Shown here: piece after piece, positions 25,037 through 34,639 of the stretch
How the letters are laid out: the number at the start of each line of letters is the position of its first letter
Position numbering within the stretch: position 1 is the stretch's first letter
Assembly (NCBI GenBank): GCA_009781765.1
Contig: WQVC01000002.1
Coordinates: 19,958-83,957 of the forward strand
Reading direction: 5' to 3'
From: Defluviitaleaceae bacterium
GTDB lineage: Bacteria; Bacillota; Clostridia; Lachnospirales; WQUN01
Length of the DNA: 64,000 bases
Notes under the pieces: generated by a model
What the model saw: the letters and a program-made list of their open reading frames with translations, nothing else
The model's database searches: none
What the model was told of the DNA's origin: nothing
Translations under genes and position numbers: made by a program

Positions 25037-26233
25037 GTGTTAAACAAAAAGAGTATTGATGACATCAATGTGAAGGGCAAAAGAGTGCTTGTGCGGTGCG
25101 ACTTCAATGTGCCGCTGATTGACGGCAAAATTACTGACGAAAGCAGAATTGTCGGTGCGTTACCGACGCTTAAAAAATTGATTGCGGACGGCGGAAAGCT
25201 GATTTTGTGTTCGCATTTGGGCAAGCCGAAAGGTCCCGACCCGTCGGCAAGCCTTGCGCCGGTTGCTGCGCGACTCAGCGAGCATCTTGGGCAAACCGTG
25301 AAATTCTTGGACTGCGACAGCGTTGTTTGTGACGACTGCCGCGCAAAAATTGCCGAAATGAAAGACGGCGAAGTCGCGATGTTGCAAAATACGCGCTTCC
25401 GCCCGGAAGAAGGCAAAAACGAGGACGCATTTTCTAAAGATTTGGCAAGCATCGCCGATGTTTATGTAATGGACGCCTTCGGTTCGGCGCACAGAGCGCA
25501 CTGTTCAACCGTCGGCGTTGCGAAATTGGTGAAAGAAACAGCGGTCGGCTATCTTGTGCAAAAAGAACTGAAATTCCTCGGCGAGGCGGTAAATAATCCC
25601 GTTCGTCCGTTTGTGGCAATTTTGGGCGGCGCGAAAGTTTCCGACAAAATTCAGGTAATCAACAAACTTCTCGATAAGGTAGACAAGCTGATTATCGGCG
25701 GCGGAATGGCGTACACGTTTTTTGCGGCGCAAGGTCACGGCGTAGGCACATCGCTTCTGGAAAAAGACCGCATCGAAACCGCAAAAGAAACGCTTGCAAA
25801 AGCCAAAGAAAAAGGCGTTGAGCTCCTTTTGCCGGTCGATACCGTTGTTGCAAAAGAATTTGCAAAAGATGCAGAGCATAAAACCGTGCCGTCGAGCGGC
25901 ATCGAAGACGATTATATGGGCTTAGACATCGGCGAAAAAACCCGCGAAATTTTCTCCGACGCAATCAAAACCGCAAAAACCGTTATCTGGAACGGGCCGA
26001 TGGGTGTGTTTGAGTTCCCGAATTTCGCAAAAGGCACGCTTACTCTTGCGCAGGTTATGGCGGGAATGGACGACGCAACCACGATTATCGGCGGCGGCGA
26101 CAGTGCGGCGGCGGTAAATCAGCTCGGCTACGGCGACAAAATGACACATATTTCAACCGGCGGCGGCGCATCTCTTGAATTTTTAGAAGGCAAAGAATTA
26201 CCCGGCGTTGCGGCGGTTCAAGACAGGGGATAA
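25037..26233 (+). CDS. pgk: Phosphoglycerate kinase
   Basis: Transfers phosphate from 1,3-bisphosphoglycerate to ADP in glycolysis. The 398-residue product has the family's usual length. Key motifs: [17 protein letters not shown], the [14 protein letters not shown] hinge, [16 protein letters not shown], and the nucleotide-site [13 protein letters not shown] followed by [18 protein letters not shown] 25037 is selected because GAGAGGA (25021-25027) is 9 nt away and gives the standard N-terminus [18 protein letters not shown]. It is the first gene of pgk-tpiA-gpmI-(three small genes)-eno, with tpiA two bases beyond its stop. gapA is not in the operon. Confidence 0.95.
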   Translation: MLNKKSIDDINVKGKRVLVRCDFNVPLIDGKITDESRIVGALPTLKKLIADGGKLILCSHLGKPKGPDPSASLAPVAARLSEHLGQTVKFLDCDSVVCDDCRAKIAEMKDGEVAMLQNTRFRPEEGKNEDAFSKDLASIADVYVMDAFGSAHRAHCSTVGVAKLVKETAVGYLVQKELKFLGEAVNNPVRPFVAILGGAKVSDKIQVINKLLDKVDKLIIGGGMAYTFFAAQGHGVGTSLLEKDRIETAKETLAKAKEKGVELLLPVDTVVAKEFAKDAEHKTVPSSGIEDDYMGLDIGEKTREIFSDAIKTAKTVIWNGPMGVFEFPNFAKGTLTLAQVMAGMDDATTIIGGGDSAAAVNQLGYGDKMTHISTGGGASLEFLEGKELPGVAAVQDRG

Positions 26234-26235
26234 TC

Positions 26236-26979
26236 ATGCGAAAAAAACTTATTGCGGGCAACTGGAAAATGAATTTGTGTGCGAAAGAGGCGGAAAGTTT
26301 CACAAAAGAAATGAAGGGGACGGTGAATACCGACGCGGCAGATGTAGTTTTTTGCGTACCCTACGTGCATTTGAGCGCGGTTCGTGATATTCTTGCGGGC
26401 ACGCACATCAAAGTCGGCGCGCAAAACATGCATTACGCTGAAGATGGCGCGTACACCGGCGAGATTTCGGCAAAAATGCTTGCAAGCATGGATATTCCGT
26501 ACGTGATTGTCGGTCACTCCGAGCGGCGCGAATATTTTAAAGAGTCCGACACCGAGGTCAACCTCAAGGCTCTGACGGCGTTAAACAGCGGTTTGACACC
26601 GATTATCTGCATCGGAGAAACGTCCAAGCAGCGCAAATCAAAGCGCACGTTTAACGTAATTCGTAAGCAACTCGCGTTTGCAATCGACGAAATGAGTGCG
26701 GAGGATATCGCGAAAATCGTAATCGCATACGAGCCGGTTTGGGCAATCGGAACGGGCGAAACCGCCACGAAAGAGCAGGCAGAAGAAGTTTGCGCGCTTA
26801 TTCGCGACGAAATCAAAGCCGCTCACGGAGCTGCGGCAGCAGATGCCGTTCGCATCTTATACGGCGGCAGCGTTTCCCCCGACAACGCCGGGGAGCTTTT
26901 CTCCATGCCTAATATCGACGGCGGACTTGTGGGCGGCGCAAGTTTAAAATCAACCTTCGAAAAGGTGGTTCACTTTTGA
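26236..26979 (+). CDS. tpiA: Triosephosphate isomerase
   Basis: Interconverts dihydroxyacetone phosphate and glyceraldehyde 3-phosphate. The 247 residues show LIAGNWKMNL (Lys of the active site), VIVGHSERREYF (catalytic His), the catalytic Glu in IAYEPVWAIGTG, and the phosphate-binding ILYGGSVSPDNA and GGLVGGASL. It starts two bases after pgk and shares four bases with gpmI (TTGA), so it is translated from the same mRNA. Nothing unusual is seen in the product. Confidence 0.97.
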   Translation: MRKKLIAGNWKMNLCAKEAESFTKEMKGTVNTDAADVVFCVPYVHLSAVRDILAGTHIKVGAQNMHYAEDGAYTGEISAKMLASMDIPYVIVGHSERREYFKESDTEVNLKALTALNSGLTPIICIGETSKQRKSKRTFNVIRKQLAFAIDEMSAEDIAKIVIAYEPVWAIGTGETATKEQAEEVCALIRDEIKAAHGAAAADAVRILYGGSVSPDNAGELFSMPNIDGGLVGGASLKSTFEKVVHF

Positions 26980-28508
26980 AAAAAGATACCGTAGTTTTGA
27001 TGATTTTAGATGGTTTCGGCTTGTGTGATGAGCGCGACACAAACGCAATTGCTCTTGCCGAAACGCCGCATCTGGATTGGCTCATGGAGAAGTTTCCGTT
27101 TCAGCCGGGCGCGGCGGCGGGGCTTGACGTCGGGCTTCCCGACGGGCAGATGGGCAATTCCGAGGTCGGCCACACGAATATCGGCGCGGGGCGCGTTGTA
27201 TACCAAGAGCTTACGCGAATTTCAAAGGAAATCGCCGACGGCGACTTTTTCGGCAACGAAACACTTCTCGGCGCGATGGAAAACGTGCGTACCAACGGCT
27301 CTGCCCTGCATTTGTACGGGCTTCTTTCCGATGGCGGCGTTCACAGCCATAATTCGCATCTGTACGCGCTGTTGGAGCTTGCCAAACGCGAAGGCATTTC
27401 CGAAGTATACGTTCATGCGTTTCTCGACGGGCGAGATACTCCGCCCGCATCCGGTGCGGATTACATTCGCGAGCTTGAAGCCGAAATGCAAAAAATCGGC
27501 GTCGGGAAAATCGCGACGATTTCCGGGCGTTATTACGCCATGGACAGGGACAACCGTTGGGAGCGCGTCGAAAAAGCCTATGCCGTGCTTACGTCCGGCG
27601 TTGGCGCAACCGCTGCATCTGCCGAGGACTGCATGAAAAAAACCTACGCCGACGGCGTAAACGACGAATTTGTTGTGCCGACGGCAATTTTGCACGACGG
27701 AAAACCTGCGGCGAAAATCAGCGCGAAGGACTCCGTTATTTTCTTCAATTTCCGCCCGGACCGCGCCCGCGAAATTACGCGAGCTTTTTGCGATGCCGAT
27801 TTCGACGGCTTTTCGCGCGGCGAGCTTCTTCCGCTGTACTACGTGTGCTTTACGGAATACGACTCGTCAATCGCGAACAAACATGTCGCGTTTCGTGCGC
27901 AATCCATGGACAATGTTTTGGGCAAATATTTGTCCGACAAGGGGCTTACGCAGCTTCGCTTGGCGGAAACAGAAAAATATGCGCATGTCACATTTTTTTT
28001 CAACGGCGGCAACGAAGCCCCCTACGACGGCGAAGACAGGATTCTTGTGTCGTCGCCGAAGGTTGCGACATACGATTTGCAGCCGGAAATGAGCGCGCCG
28101 GAGGTTGCGGATAAACTCATTGAGGCGATTGAATCGCAAAAATATGATTTGATTGTCGTAAACTTTGCAAATTGCGATATGGTTGGGCATACGGGCATTA
28201 TGCCTGCGGCAATTGAAGCCGTTCAAACAATCGATACATGCGTAGCTCGCGCCATGGGTGCGATGCAAAAAAACGGTACACGCATGTTTTTTTGCGCCGA
28301 CCACGGCAATGCCGACAAAATGGGCGAACCGGATTCGCCGTTCACCGCCCACACAACAAATCCGGTGCCGTTTGTGCTGTTTAATTGCGGTGACGGTATC
28401 TCACTTGCGCCCGGCGGTCGCCTCGCGGACATCGCGCCCACGCTTCTTGATTTAATGGGCTTGCCCAAACCGCCCGAAATGACAGGAAAAAGTTTGCTTG
28501 TGAAGTAG
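26976..28508 (+). CDS. gpmI: 2,3-bisphosphoglycerate-independent phosphoglycerate mutase
   Basis: A manganese-dependent enzyme that interconverts 3- and 2-phosphoglycerate. The 510 residues are normal for the alkaline-phosphatase superfamily mutase. Metal and catalytic stretches are visible: MILDGFGLCDERDTNAI, the nucleophile Ser in MGNSEVGHTNIGAGR, FLDGRDTPP, GRYYAMDRDNRWERV, FNFRPDRAREIT, NFANCDMVGHTG, and FCADHGNADKM. It begins with TTG 26976 overlapping the tpiA stop; AAAAGGTGG is the likely ribosome binding site. The short gene at 28520 follows after 11 bases, behind a strong AGGAGG site that overlaps the end of gpmI. Confidence 0.96.
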   Translation: MKKDTVVLMILDGFGLCDERDTNAIALAETPHLDWLMEKFPFQPGAAAGLDVGLPDGQMGNSEVGHTNIGAGRVVYQELTRISKEIADGDFFGNETLLGAMENVRTNGSALHLYGLLSDGGVHSHNSHLYALLELAKREGISEVYVHAFLDGRDTPPASGADYIRELEAEMQKIGVGKIATISGRYYAMDRDNRWERVEKAYAVLTSGVGATAASAEDCMKKTYADGVNDEFVVPTAILHDGKPAAKISAKDSVIFFNFRPDRAREITRAFCDADFDGFSRGELLPLYYVCFTEYDSSIANKHVAFRAQSMDNVLGKYLSDKGLTQLRLAETEKYAHVTFFFNGGNEAPYDGEDRILVSSPKVATYDLQPEMSAPEVADKLIEAIESQKYDLIVVNFANCDMVGHTGIMPAAIEAVQTIDTCVARAMGAMQKNGTRMFFCADHGNADKMGEPDSPFTAHTTNPVPFVLFNCGDGISLAPGGRLADIAPTLLDLMGLPKPPEMTGKSLLVK

Positions 28509-28519
28509 GAGGAATATTC

Positions 28520-28651
28520 GTGCAAAATCTTTGCTCCGTATGTTGGACTGAGCGCAACGAATCCGCAGAAAAATGCGCGTCATGCGGACTTGAAAAAAGT
28601 CAGGAGTGGATTTCCGAGTTTTGGACGGATGAAAAGGAGGCTGTGCCATGA
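28520..28651 (+). CDS. 43-residue zinc-finger microprotein in the glycolytic operon
   Basis: A tiny gene with a GTG start 7 nt after AGGAGG. The product has four cysteines as LCSVC (Cys5, Cys8) and KCASC (Cys19, Cys22). The spacing is C-x2-C-x10-C-x2-C, the same as in RanBP2-type zinc fingers, and an Asn lies at position 13 near the place where that family has one. After the finger come Glu-Lys-Ser and an acidic, Trp-containing tail (QEWISEFWTDEKEA). The stop overlaps the next ATG (ATGA), so translation is coupled. Zinc or iron binding and a role as a protein- or RNA-binding adaptor are inference. It lies between gpmI and eno with two other small genes. Confidence 0.7.
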   Translation: MQNLCSVCWTERNESAEKCASCGLEKSQEWISEFWTDEKEAVP

Positions 28652-28794
28652 ACCGCATTGAGATTGTAGGATTTGCGAAGTCCCTGAAAGCACTTGCTAA
28701 AAACAAACTTTATGACGATATTGAAGAAGTTTTAGATGCCGTGCTTGAAGAAGCTCAGCTTGAAAAGAGGAAAGAGAAGTCGAAGGAGGATTGA
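28648..28794 (+). CDS. 48-residue helical microprotein in the glycolytic operon
   Basis: Begins at an ATG overlapping the previous stop, with AAAAGGAGG at a good distance. The product starts MNRIEIVGFAKSLKALAKNK, is predicted to be mostly helical, and ends in a Lys/Glu-rich stretch (EKRKEKSKED). There are no cysteines and no membrane segment. I do not recognise a family. Its position between the zinc-finger gene and the 62-residue gene, all with strong ribosome binding sites, argues that it is expressed. A helical partner for one of the neighbours is one possibility. Confidence 0.6.
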   Translation: MNRIEIVGFAKSLKALAKNKLYDDIEEVLDAVLEEAQLEKRKEKSKED

Positions 28795-28797
28795 TTC

Positions 28798-30332
<1,535 letters not shown>

Positions 30333-30373
30333 CCTCGGATTGCAAAAGCAATGAAAGAGGAGGGTGGGTTAGT

Positions 30374-30553
30374 ATGGATTTTTCTTTTGACGCCAATGAC
30401 ATCACCGCATTGCGAGAGGCGTTGACTTTAGCGTTGTTACACCGCAGAGGAGAACTCGGGTCGGCCTCCGGTAACGCTAAAGGTGCGATAGAAAACAGCA
30501 TCGCTCGCTTAAAGCGACTTAACTCTAAAATTGAAAATTGTTTAAGTAAATGA
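30374..30553 (+). CDS. 59-residue hypothetical protein after eno
   Basis: A short frame 41 bases after eno, with GAGGAGGG 8 nt before ATG 30374. The product begins MDFSFDANDITALREALTLA and is rich in Leu, Arg and Ser. It is predicted to form two helices joined by a Gly/Ser stretch (GELGSASGNAKG), which would make a helical hairpin. There is one Cys near the C-terminus. Its family is unknown. The strong binding site is the main support, and it may be the last gene of the glycolytic operon, ahead of the repeat at 30577. Confidence 0.5.
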   Translation: MDFSFDANDITALREALTLALLHRRGELGSASGNAKGAIENSIARLKRLNSKIENCLSK

Positions 30554-30576
30554 TTCTCGACACAATCAAAAAAACT

Positions 30577-30656
30577 AAAAAAATCGCGCTTTGCGCGATT
30601 TTTTTAGAGTTTTTGTCTGGCTTTTTTTTAAGCGGGTGGGGTTTGGGGCGAAGCCA
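30577..30656. repeat. Multi-hairpin intergenic repeat (copy 5, short form)
   Basis: Central hairpin ATCGCGCTTTGCGCGAT with A and T tracts (30577-30606), then AAGCGGGTGGGG and GGGGCGAAGCC. The left arm is missing. Terminator of the pgk operon. Confidence 0.65.
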
Positions 30657-30664
30657 CAAAAAAA

Positions 30665-30691
30665 TATAGTGAATCAAATTGATTCACTATA
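30665..30691. repeat. Palindrome made of two joined MITE ends
   Basis: TATAGTGAATCAA and TTGATTCACTATA are separated by a single A. These are the terminal 13 bases of the element at 63748-64000, here joined with no interior. It lies 19 bases before the ABC exporter start, so it could also act as an operator or be folded in the mRNA 5' end. Joined ends after internal loss or aberrant excision are the simplest reading. Confidence 0.55.
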
Positions 30692-30710
30692 ACAAATCGA
30701 CGGTGAAAAC

Positions 30711-32438
30711 ATGAAACTTGCAATCAAATTGATTAAAGCATCGCGAGAGTATTGGGGACATTTGCTCATCGCGCTTGTTGCAATTGTCGGCATGACGGCG
30801 GCGCAGCTTTACGCGCCGCTTGTTGTGCGCGAACTTACAAGAATGGCGGTTGAACGCGACGAGCGTCTTATAGAACAGGCATTGCGGCTCGGGCTGATTC
30901 TCGCGGGGGTTTATTTTGCGCAGGCGATTTGTGCGTACATACGGTCGTATTATACGCACTATGCGGCGTGGCACTTTGTCGCAGATTTGCGTACAAAAAT
31001 TTACGCGACGTTGCAAAAATTGTCCATGAAATTTTATCACGATAAACAAACCGGGCAAATTATGTCGCGCGTTGTGAATGACACGCAAAATATCGAGGTA
31101 CTCATTGCTCATGCTGTGCCGGATATTATCGTAAATGCGGCAATTTTAATCGGTGTAGCAATTATTTTATTTGCGATTAACGCACAACTCGCGGCGTTAA
31201 GCCTGATTGCCATGCCCGCGTTAGTAATTATTTCCGTTGTGTTTGCAAAGAAAGTTTTGCCGATTTTTCGCGCGGGGCAGCAGGTGCTTGGCGACCTTAA
31301 CGCGAATTTGCAGGATAATATCTCGGGCATGAAGGAAATTCAGGTGTTTAATCAGCACGAGCGCGAAGAAGCGAAAATTCGCAAAGGCGCGCGCGCTCAC
31401 GCCATCGCGATTCTTCGTGCGTTGCGACTTTCAGCAGCATACGGCAGTGCGGTTCAGTATCTTTCGAGCATTGGCTCTGTGATTGTAATTGCATACGGCG
31501 GAATTATGGCGTTGGAAAACCCCGAGCTTATCGCCGATATTGTGGCATTTTTGATGTTTTTGAACATTTTTTATCAGCCCGTGACTATGCTTGCCCGCGT
31601 CAATGAAGACCTGCAAACGGCAATTGCCGGCGCAGAGCGTGTTTTTGAAATTCTCGACGCGGAAATAGACGTAAAAGAACGCGAAAACCCTCACGAGCTT
31701 CAAAAAGTTCGCGGACATATCGTGTTCGACAATGTCTCGTTTCATTATATTGAAGGCAACGACGTGCTGAAAAATATTTCTCTTGAAATTAAGCCGGGCG
31801 AAGTTGTCGCGCTTGTCGGCCCGACCGGCGTAGGAAAAACCACGTTCATCAATCTGCTTAATCGCTTTTACGACCCCGTTGACGGCGCAATCACTCTCGA
31901 CGGCTACGATTTGCGAGATGTTTCTCTCGGCAGTTTGCGCCGCTCCATGAGCAATGTCATACAAGACGTCTTTTTGTTCAACGACACCTTGGCGGAAAAT
32001 ATCGGCTACGGGCGTCCGGAGGCAAGCCGCGATGAAATCATCGCAGCGTCGCGACTTGCCCGCGCCGACGACTTCATCGTCGGGCTTAACGACGGCTACG
32101 ACACCGTTGTCGGCGAACGCGGATTGCGACTTTCCGGCGGGCAAAAGCAGCGTGTTTCGATTGCTCGCGCCGTTCTTCGCGACCGCCCGATTCTTATTCT
32201 CGACGAGGCAACCGCCGCCGTTGACGTCGAAACAGAACGGCAAATTCGCGACGCCATGGACGATGTGATGCGCAATCGCACAACGGTAATTATTGCGCAC
32301 CGCCTTTCCACAATAAAAAAAGCCGACAAAATCGTCGTCCTCAACGAAGGTCGCATTGAGGACATCGGAACGCACGACGAACTTGTTGCTCGCGGCGGGC
32401 TTTACGCGCATTTGACGGAGATAAATATGTACGCATAG
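30711..32438 (+). CDS. ABC transporter, fused membrane and ATPase domains (exporter type)
   Basis: A 575-residue half-transporter that acts as a dimer. The membrane domain (about 1-310) has six helices with short loops, as in MsbA/LmrA-like exporters. The ATPase domain (about 330-575) contains Walker A GPTGVGKTT, the Q-loop near NVIQDVFLF, signature LSGGQKQRVS, Walker B ILILDEAT, and the H-loop in IIAHRLSTI. The substrate cannot be told; drug, lipid or peptide export are all possible. The gene stands alone between terminator-like repeats. The RBS is weak (GGTGAA), and the palindrome of MITE ends lies in the leader region. Confidence 0.9.
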   Translation: MKLAIKLIKASREYWGHLLIALVAIVGMTAAQLYAPLVVRELTRMAVERDERLIEQALRLGLILAGVYFAQAICAYIRSYYTHYAAWHFVADLRTKIYATLQKLSMKFYHDKQTGQIMSRVVNDTQNIEVLIAHAVPDIIVNAAILIGVAIILFAINAQLAALSLIAMPALVIISVVFAKKVLPIFRAGQQVLGDLNANLQDNISGMKEIQVFNQHEREEAKIRKGARAHAIAILRALRLSAAYGSAVQYLSSIGSVIVIAYGGIMALENPELIADIVAFLMFLNIFYQPVTMLARVNEDLQTAIAGAERVFEILDAEIDVKERENPHELQKVRGHIVFDNVSFHYIEGNDVLKNISLEIKPGEVVALVGPTGVGKTTFINLLNRFYDPVDGAITLDGYDLRDVSLGSLRRSMSNVIQDVFLFNDTLAENIGYGRPEASRDEIIAASRLARADDFIVGLNDGYDTVVGERGLRLSGGQKQRVSIARAVLRDRPILILDEATAAVDVETERQIRDAMDDVMRNRTTVIIAHRLSTIKKADKIVVLNEGRIEDIGTHDELVARGGLYAHLTEINMYA

Positions 32439-32449
32439 TTTTTAAAACC

Positions 32450-32660
32450 TTGGGGACGCTGTCCCCAATCCCCTGCAAGGGATTTCATCCCTTGACCCTT
32501 TAAAAAATCGCGCGAATGCGCGGTTTTTTAATAAAGTTTTTGCCCCGCTTTTTTCAAAAAGCGGGTGGGGCTGTCTCCCGGCGAAGTCGGGTCGCGTCAG
32601 CGAGGCCGCCCGGCCAGCGAACGTAGTTCGCGAGAGGGTGCGGGGCGAGCCTGCGGTCTC
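32450..32660. repeat. Multi-hairpin intergenic repeat (copy 6, long form, opposite arm)
   Basis: Contains GGGGACGCTGTCCCC, CCCCTGCAAGGG, the central ATCGCGCGAATGCGCG hairpin near 32502-32528, and CCCCGCTTTTTTCAAAAAGCGGG. Then comes a GC-rich segment that is the reverse complement of the insert in the copy at 80-397 (shared CGCGAGAGGGT and GGCCGCCCGGCC). Because the GC-rich part is on the other side here, the repeat must exist in both orientations. Confidence 0.65.
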
Positions 32661-32676
32661 GGCAAAAAAATTATCC

Positions 32677-32704
32677 TTGCAAAATCGGAAATATTTGGTA
32701 TGAT
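32677..32704 (+). promoter_or_regulatory. Predicted promoter of the spoIIA operon
   Basis: TTGCAA (32677-32682), a 16-bp spacer, and TATGAT (32699-32704) preceded by TGG. It reads as a vegetative extended -10 promoter. In Bacillus this operon is transcribed by sigma-H, whose pattern is not evident here. Confidence 0.4.
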
Positions 32705-32737
32705 ATATCTACATGACAAAATATGGAAGGGGTTCGT

Positions 32738-33103
32738 ATGGGATTGAAAACAGATATAAAACTGAATGTTCACGGGCGGGTACTTGTTGCCGCGCCGACA
32801 GGGGAGCTTGACCACTATCGGGCGGAGCGTCTTCGGGCGCAGATTGATTCGATGTTTGAAAAATCGTCGTGTCGGCACATTTTGTTGGACATGGGCGACG
32901 TTTCGTTTATGGATTCGTCGGGCATCGGCATGATTATCGGACGATACAAAAAGGCGGAAATGAGCGGCGGACGCATTGTTATTGCAAACATGAGCGAGCC
33001 GATTTCGCGACTCTTTGATGTATCCGGGCTTTCTAAAATTGTGTCACGGGCGGAAACAGCTCAAACCGCCATGCATATGTTGGGGGGCGCGTTTAATGAA
33101 TAA
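32738..33103 (+). CDS. spoIIAA: Anti-sigma F factor antagonist
   Basis: A STAS-domain protein of 121 residues that releases sigma F from SpoIIAB in the forespore. The phosphorylated Ser is in FMDSSGIGMIIGRYK (Ser60 or Ser61), in the context of the Bacillus site. ATG 32738 is chosen because GGAAGGGG (32725-32732) is 5 nt away; the in-frame ATG at 32723 is upstream of it. It overlaps spoIIAB by eight bases and is first in the three-gene spoIIA operon, a reliable marker of an endospore former. Confidence 0.95.
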   Translation: MGLKTDIKLNVHGRVLVAAPTGELDHYRAERLRAQIDSMFEKSSCRHILLDMGDVSFMDSSGIGMIIGRYKKAEMSGGRIVIANMSEPISRLFDVSGLSKIVSRAETAQTAMHMLGGAFNE

Positions 33104-33530
33104 AATCAGGTTGGAAATTGCCGCCCTTACGGAAAATATTTCGGTGTCGCGGGTTGTTGCGGCAACATTTGTCGCGCATCTCGACCCAACCGTTGAAGAG
33201 GTTACGGAAATCAAAACGGCGGTATCGGAAGCTGTTACAAATGCGATTATTCACGGTTACGGAGAAAATCAAAATGAATTTGTGCAAATAGTTTTTTCAG
33301 TCGAAGAGCGCGTGGTTATAATTGAAGTTTGCGATAAAGGCGTCGGAATTGAAAATATTGAATCCGCACGCGAGCCGCTGTTTACAACGAAACCTGAGTT
33401 GGAGCGGTCCGGCATGGGTTTTACCGTGATGGAATCGTTTATGGATTCCGTTGAGGTTTCGTCTGCGTCGGGTGAGGGGACAAGCGTCAAATTGACAAAA
33501 AAAATCGGCGGGTCGAACGATGACGCTTGA
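33096..33530 (+). CDS. spoIIAB: Anti-sigma F factor and serine kinase
   Basis: Binds sigma F and phosphorylates SpoIIAA. The 144-residue protein has the GHKL ATPase fold: the N-box AVSEAVTNAIIHGYGE, the G1 box CDKGVGIENI, and the G2 stretch LERSGMGFTVMESFMD. The start is ATG 33096, which gives MNKIRLEIAALTEN. An upstream in-frame extension lies within spoIIAA and is rejected. It overlaps spoIIAA by 8 and sigF by 11 bases, so the three are coupled in translation, which keeps the partners in fixed ratio. Confidence 0.95.
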   Translation: MNKIRLEIAALTENISVSRVVAATFVAHLDPTVEEVTEIKTAVSEAVTNAIIHGYGENQNEFVQIVFSVEERVVIIEVCDKGVGIENIESAREPLFTTKPELERSGMGFTVMESFMDSVEVSSASGEGTSVKLTKKIGGSNDDA

Positions 33531-34236
33531 TTTAATCGCGCGGGCGCAGGCAGGCGACAATGATGCCGCCGAACAGCTTATTCGGGACAACAGCGGGCTG
33601 ATTTGGTCGGTTGTAAAAAAGTTTGCCAAGCGCGGATACGAGCCGGATGATTTGTATCAAATAGGCGCGATAGGACTTTTAAAATGTATCAGAAAATTCG
33701 ACACGTCGTTCGAAGTGAAGTTTTCGACGTATGCAATTCCGATGATAATTGGTGAAATCAAACGATTTTTGCGCGACGACGGCATAATTAAAGTTTCGCG
33801 TCCGATGAAAGAATTGGCAACAAAGGCGCGTTACGCAACCGAGGCACTTACGGCAAAATTCGGGCGTCAGCCCACGCTCAGCGAGCTTGCGGAGGAAATC
33901 GGCGCGGAAACCGAGGATTTGATTATCGCGACGGAGGCGGCGCACGATGTTGAGTCGCTTCACGCCACAATTTACCAAGGCGACGGCAGCCCTATTTTTT
34001 TGATTGACAAAATCGCCCAAGCCGATGATGACAGCGAGAAAAAAATAAATATTATCGCACTGAAACAGCTTATTTCGCGATTGAAACCCAAGGAGCGACA
34101 GGTAATAATTTTGCGATATTTCCGCGACAAAACGCAAACCGAAGTGGCGAAGGCGATAGGGGTATCGCAGGTGCAAGTTTCGCGGATTGAAAAAAAAGTT
34201 TTGCAGAGTTTGAAAAAGGGGTTGGAAAGCGAGTAG
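33520..34236 (+). CDS. sigF: RNA polymerase sigma factor F (forespore)
   Basis: The first compartment-specific sigma factor of sporulation. The 238-residue protein has region 2 (LIRDNSGLIWSVVKKFAKRG, then DDLYQIGAIGLLKCIRKFD and FSTYAIPMIIGEIKRFLRDD), region 3, and region 4 with the helix-turn-helix TQTEVAKAIGVSQVQVSRIE. It begins at ATG 33520 inside the spoIIAB end. sigF is favoured over sigG or sigB by its position behind spoIIAA and spoIIAB. Confidence 0.95.
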   Translation: MTLDLIARAQAGDNDAAEQLIRDNSGLIWSVVKKFAKRGYEPDDLYQIGAIGLLKCIRKFDTSFEVKFSTYAIPMIIGEIKRFLRDDGIIKVSRPMKELATKARYATEALTAKFGRQPTLSELAEEIGAETEDLIIATEAAHDVESLHATIYQGDGSPIFLIDKIAQADDDSEKKINIIALKQLISRLKPKERQVIILRYFRDKTQTEVAKAIGVSQVQVSRIEKKVLQSLKKGLESE

Positions 34237-34318
34237 CCTCGATAGTTTGTTGCGCTTCCTTTTTAATGCTCCCTTATTTTGCCGCTTTTTAAAAATTTTT
34301 CAAAGTTATTGAAGGGGA

Positions 34319-34346
34319 TTGACTTTTTTTTTGAATGCGCTATTAT
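34319..34346 (+). promoter_or_regulatory. Promoter of the ATP synthase operon, possibly giving a leaderless mRNA
   Basis: TTGACT (34319-34324), a 16-bp spacer, and TATTAT (34341-34346). The expected start is 34352-34355, which coincides with the atpZ ATG at 34353. No ribosome binding site is present. Confidence 0.5.
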
Positions 34347-34352
34347 AGAGTC

Positions 34353-34631
34353 ATGGAAAACGAGAGTTCGAAGCCTCGCTCCGAAAAGCCTCCCTCCGAA
34401 ACGTCGGAACACGGCAAGTTTTCCGGGCGGGACAGAAAAAATCTTATACGCGCGGTCGGAGTGGTGACGCAACTTGGCTTCACGATGGCATTGTGTGTGC
34501 TTGGCGGGGTTTTGCTCGGAGTTTTTCTGGACAGTCGCTTGGGAACAAGCCCGTGGTTGACTTTAGTTCTCTCCGGCATAGGTTGCTTGGCGGCGTTCAA
34601 AGCGATGTTCGACATCGCGAAAAAGATTTAG
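34353..34631 (+). CDS. atpZ: AtpZ/AtpI-family membrane protein
   Basis: A 92-residue protein with a charged N-terminus and two transmembrane helices: GVVTQLGFTMALCVLGGVLLGVFLD and WLTLVLSGIGCLAAFKAMFDI. This hairpin with DSRLGTSPW between the helices is typical of the AtpZ/F0F1-ATPase-associated family, which is thought to help magnesium or calcium supply or c-ring assembly. It is the first gene of the ATP synthase operon, as in Bacillus and Clostridia. The start at ATG 34353 has no ribosome binding site, and the likely transcription start is at the ATG. Confidence 0.8.
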   Translation: MENESSKPRSEKPPSETSEHGKFSGRDRKNLIRAVGVVTQLGFTMALCVLGGVLLGVFLDSRLGTSPWLTLVLSGIGCLAAFKAMFDIAKKI

Positions 34632-34639
34632 GGGCTTTT

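Noticed and set aside
32565..32747. 60-codon frame before spoIIAA
   Set aside because: Most of it is repeat arm sequence and it runs across the spoIIA promoter.
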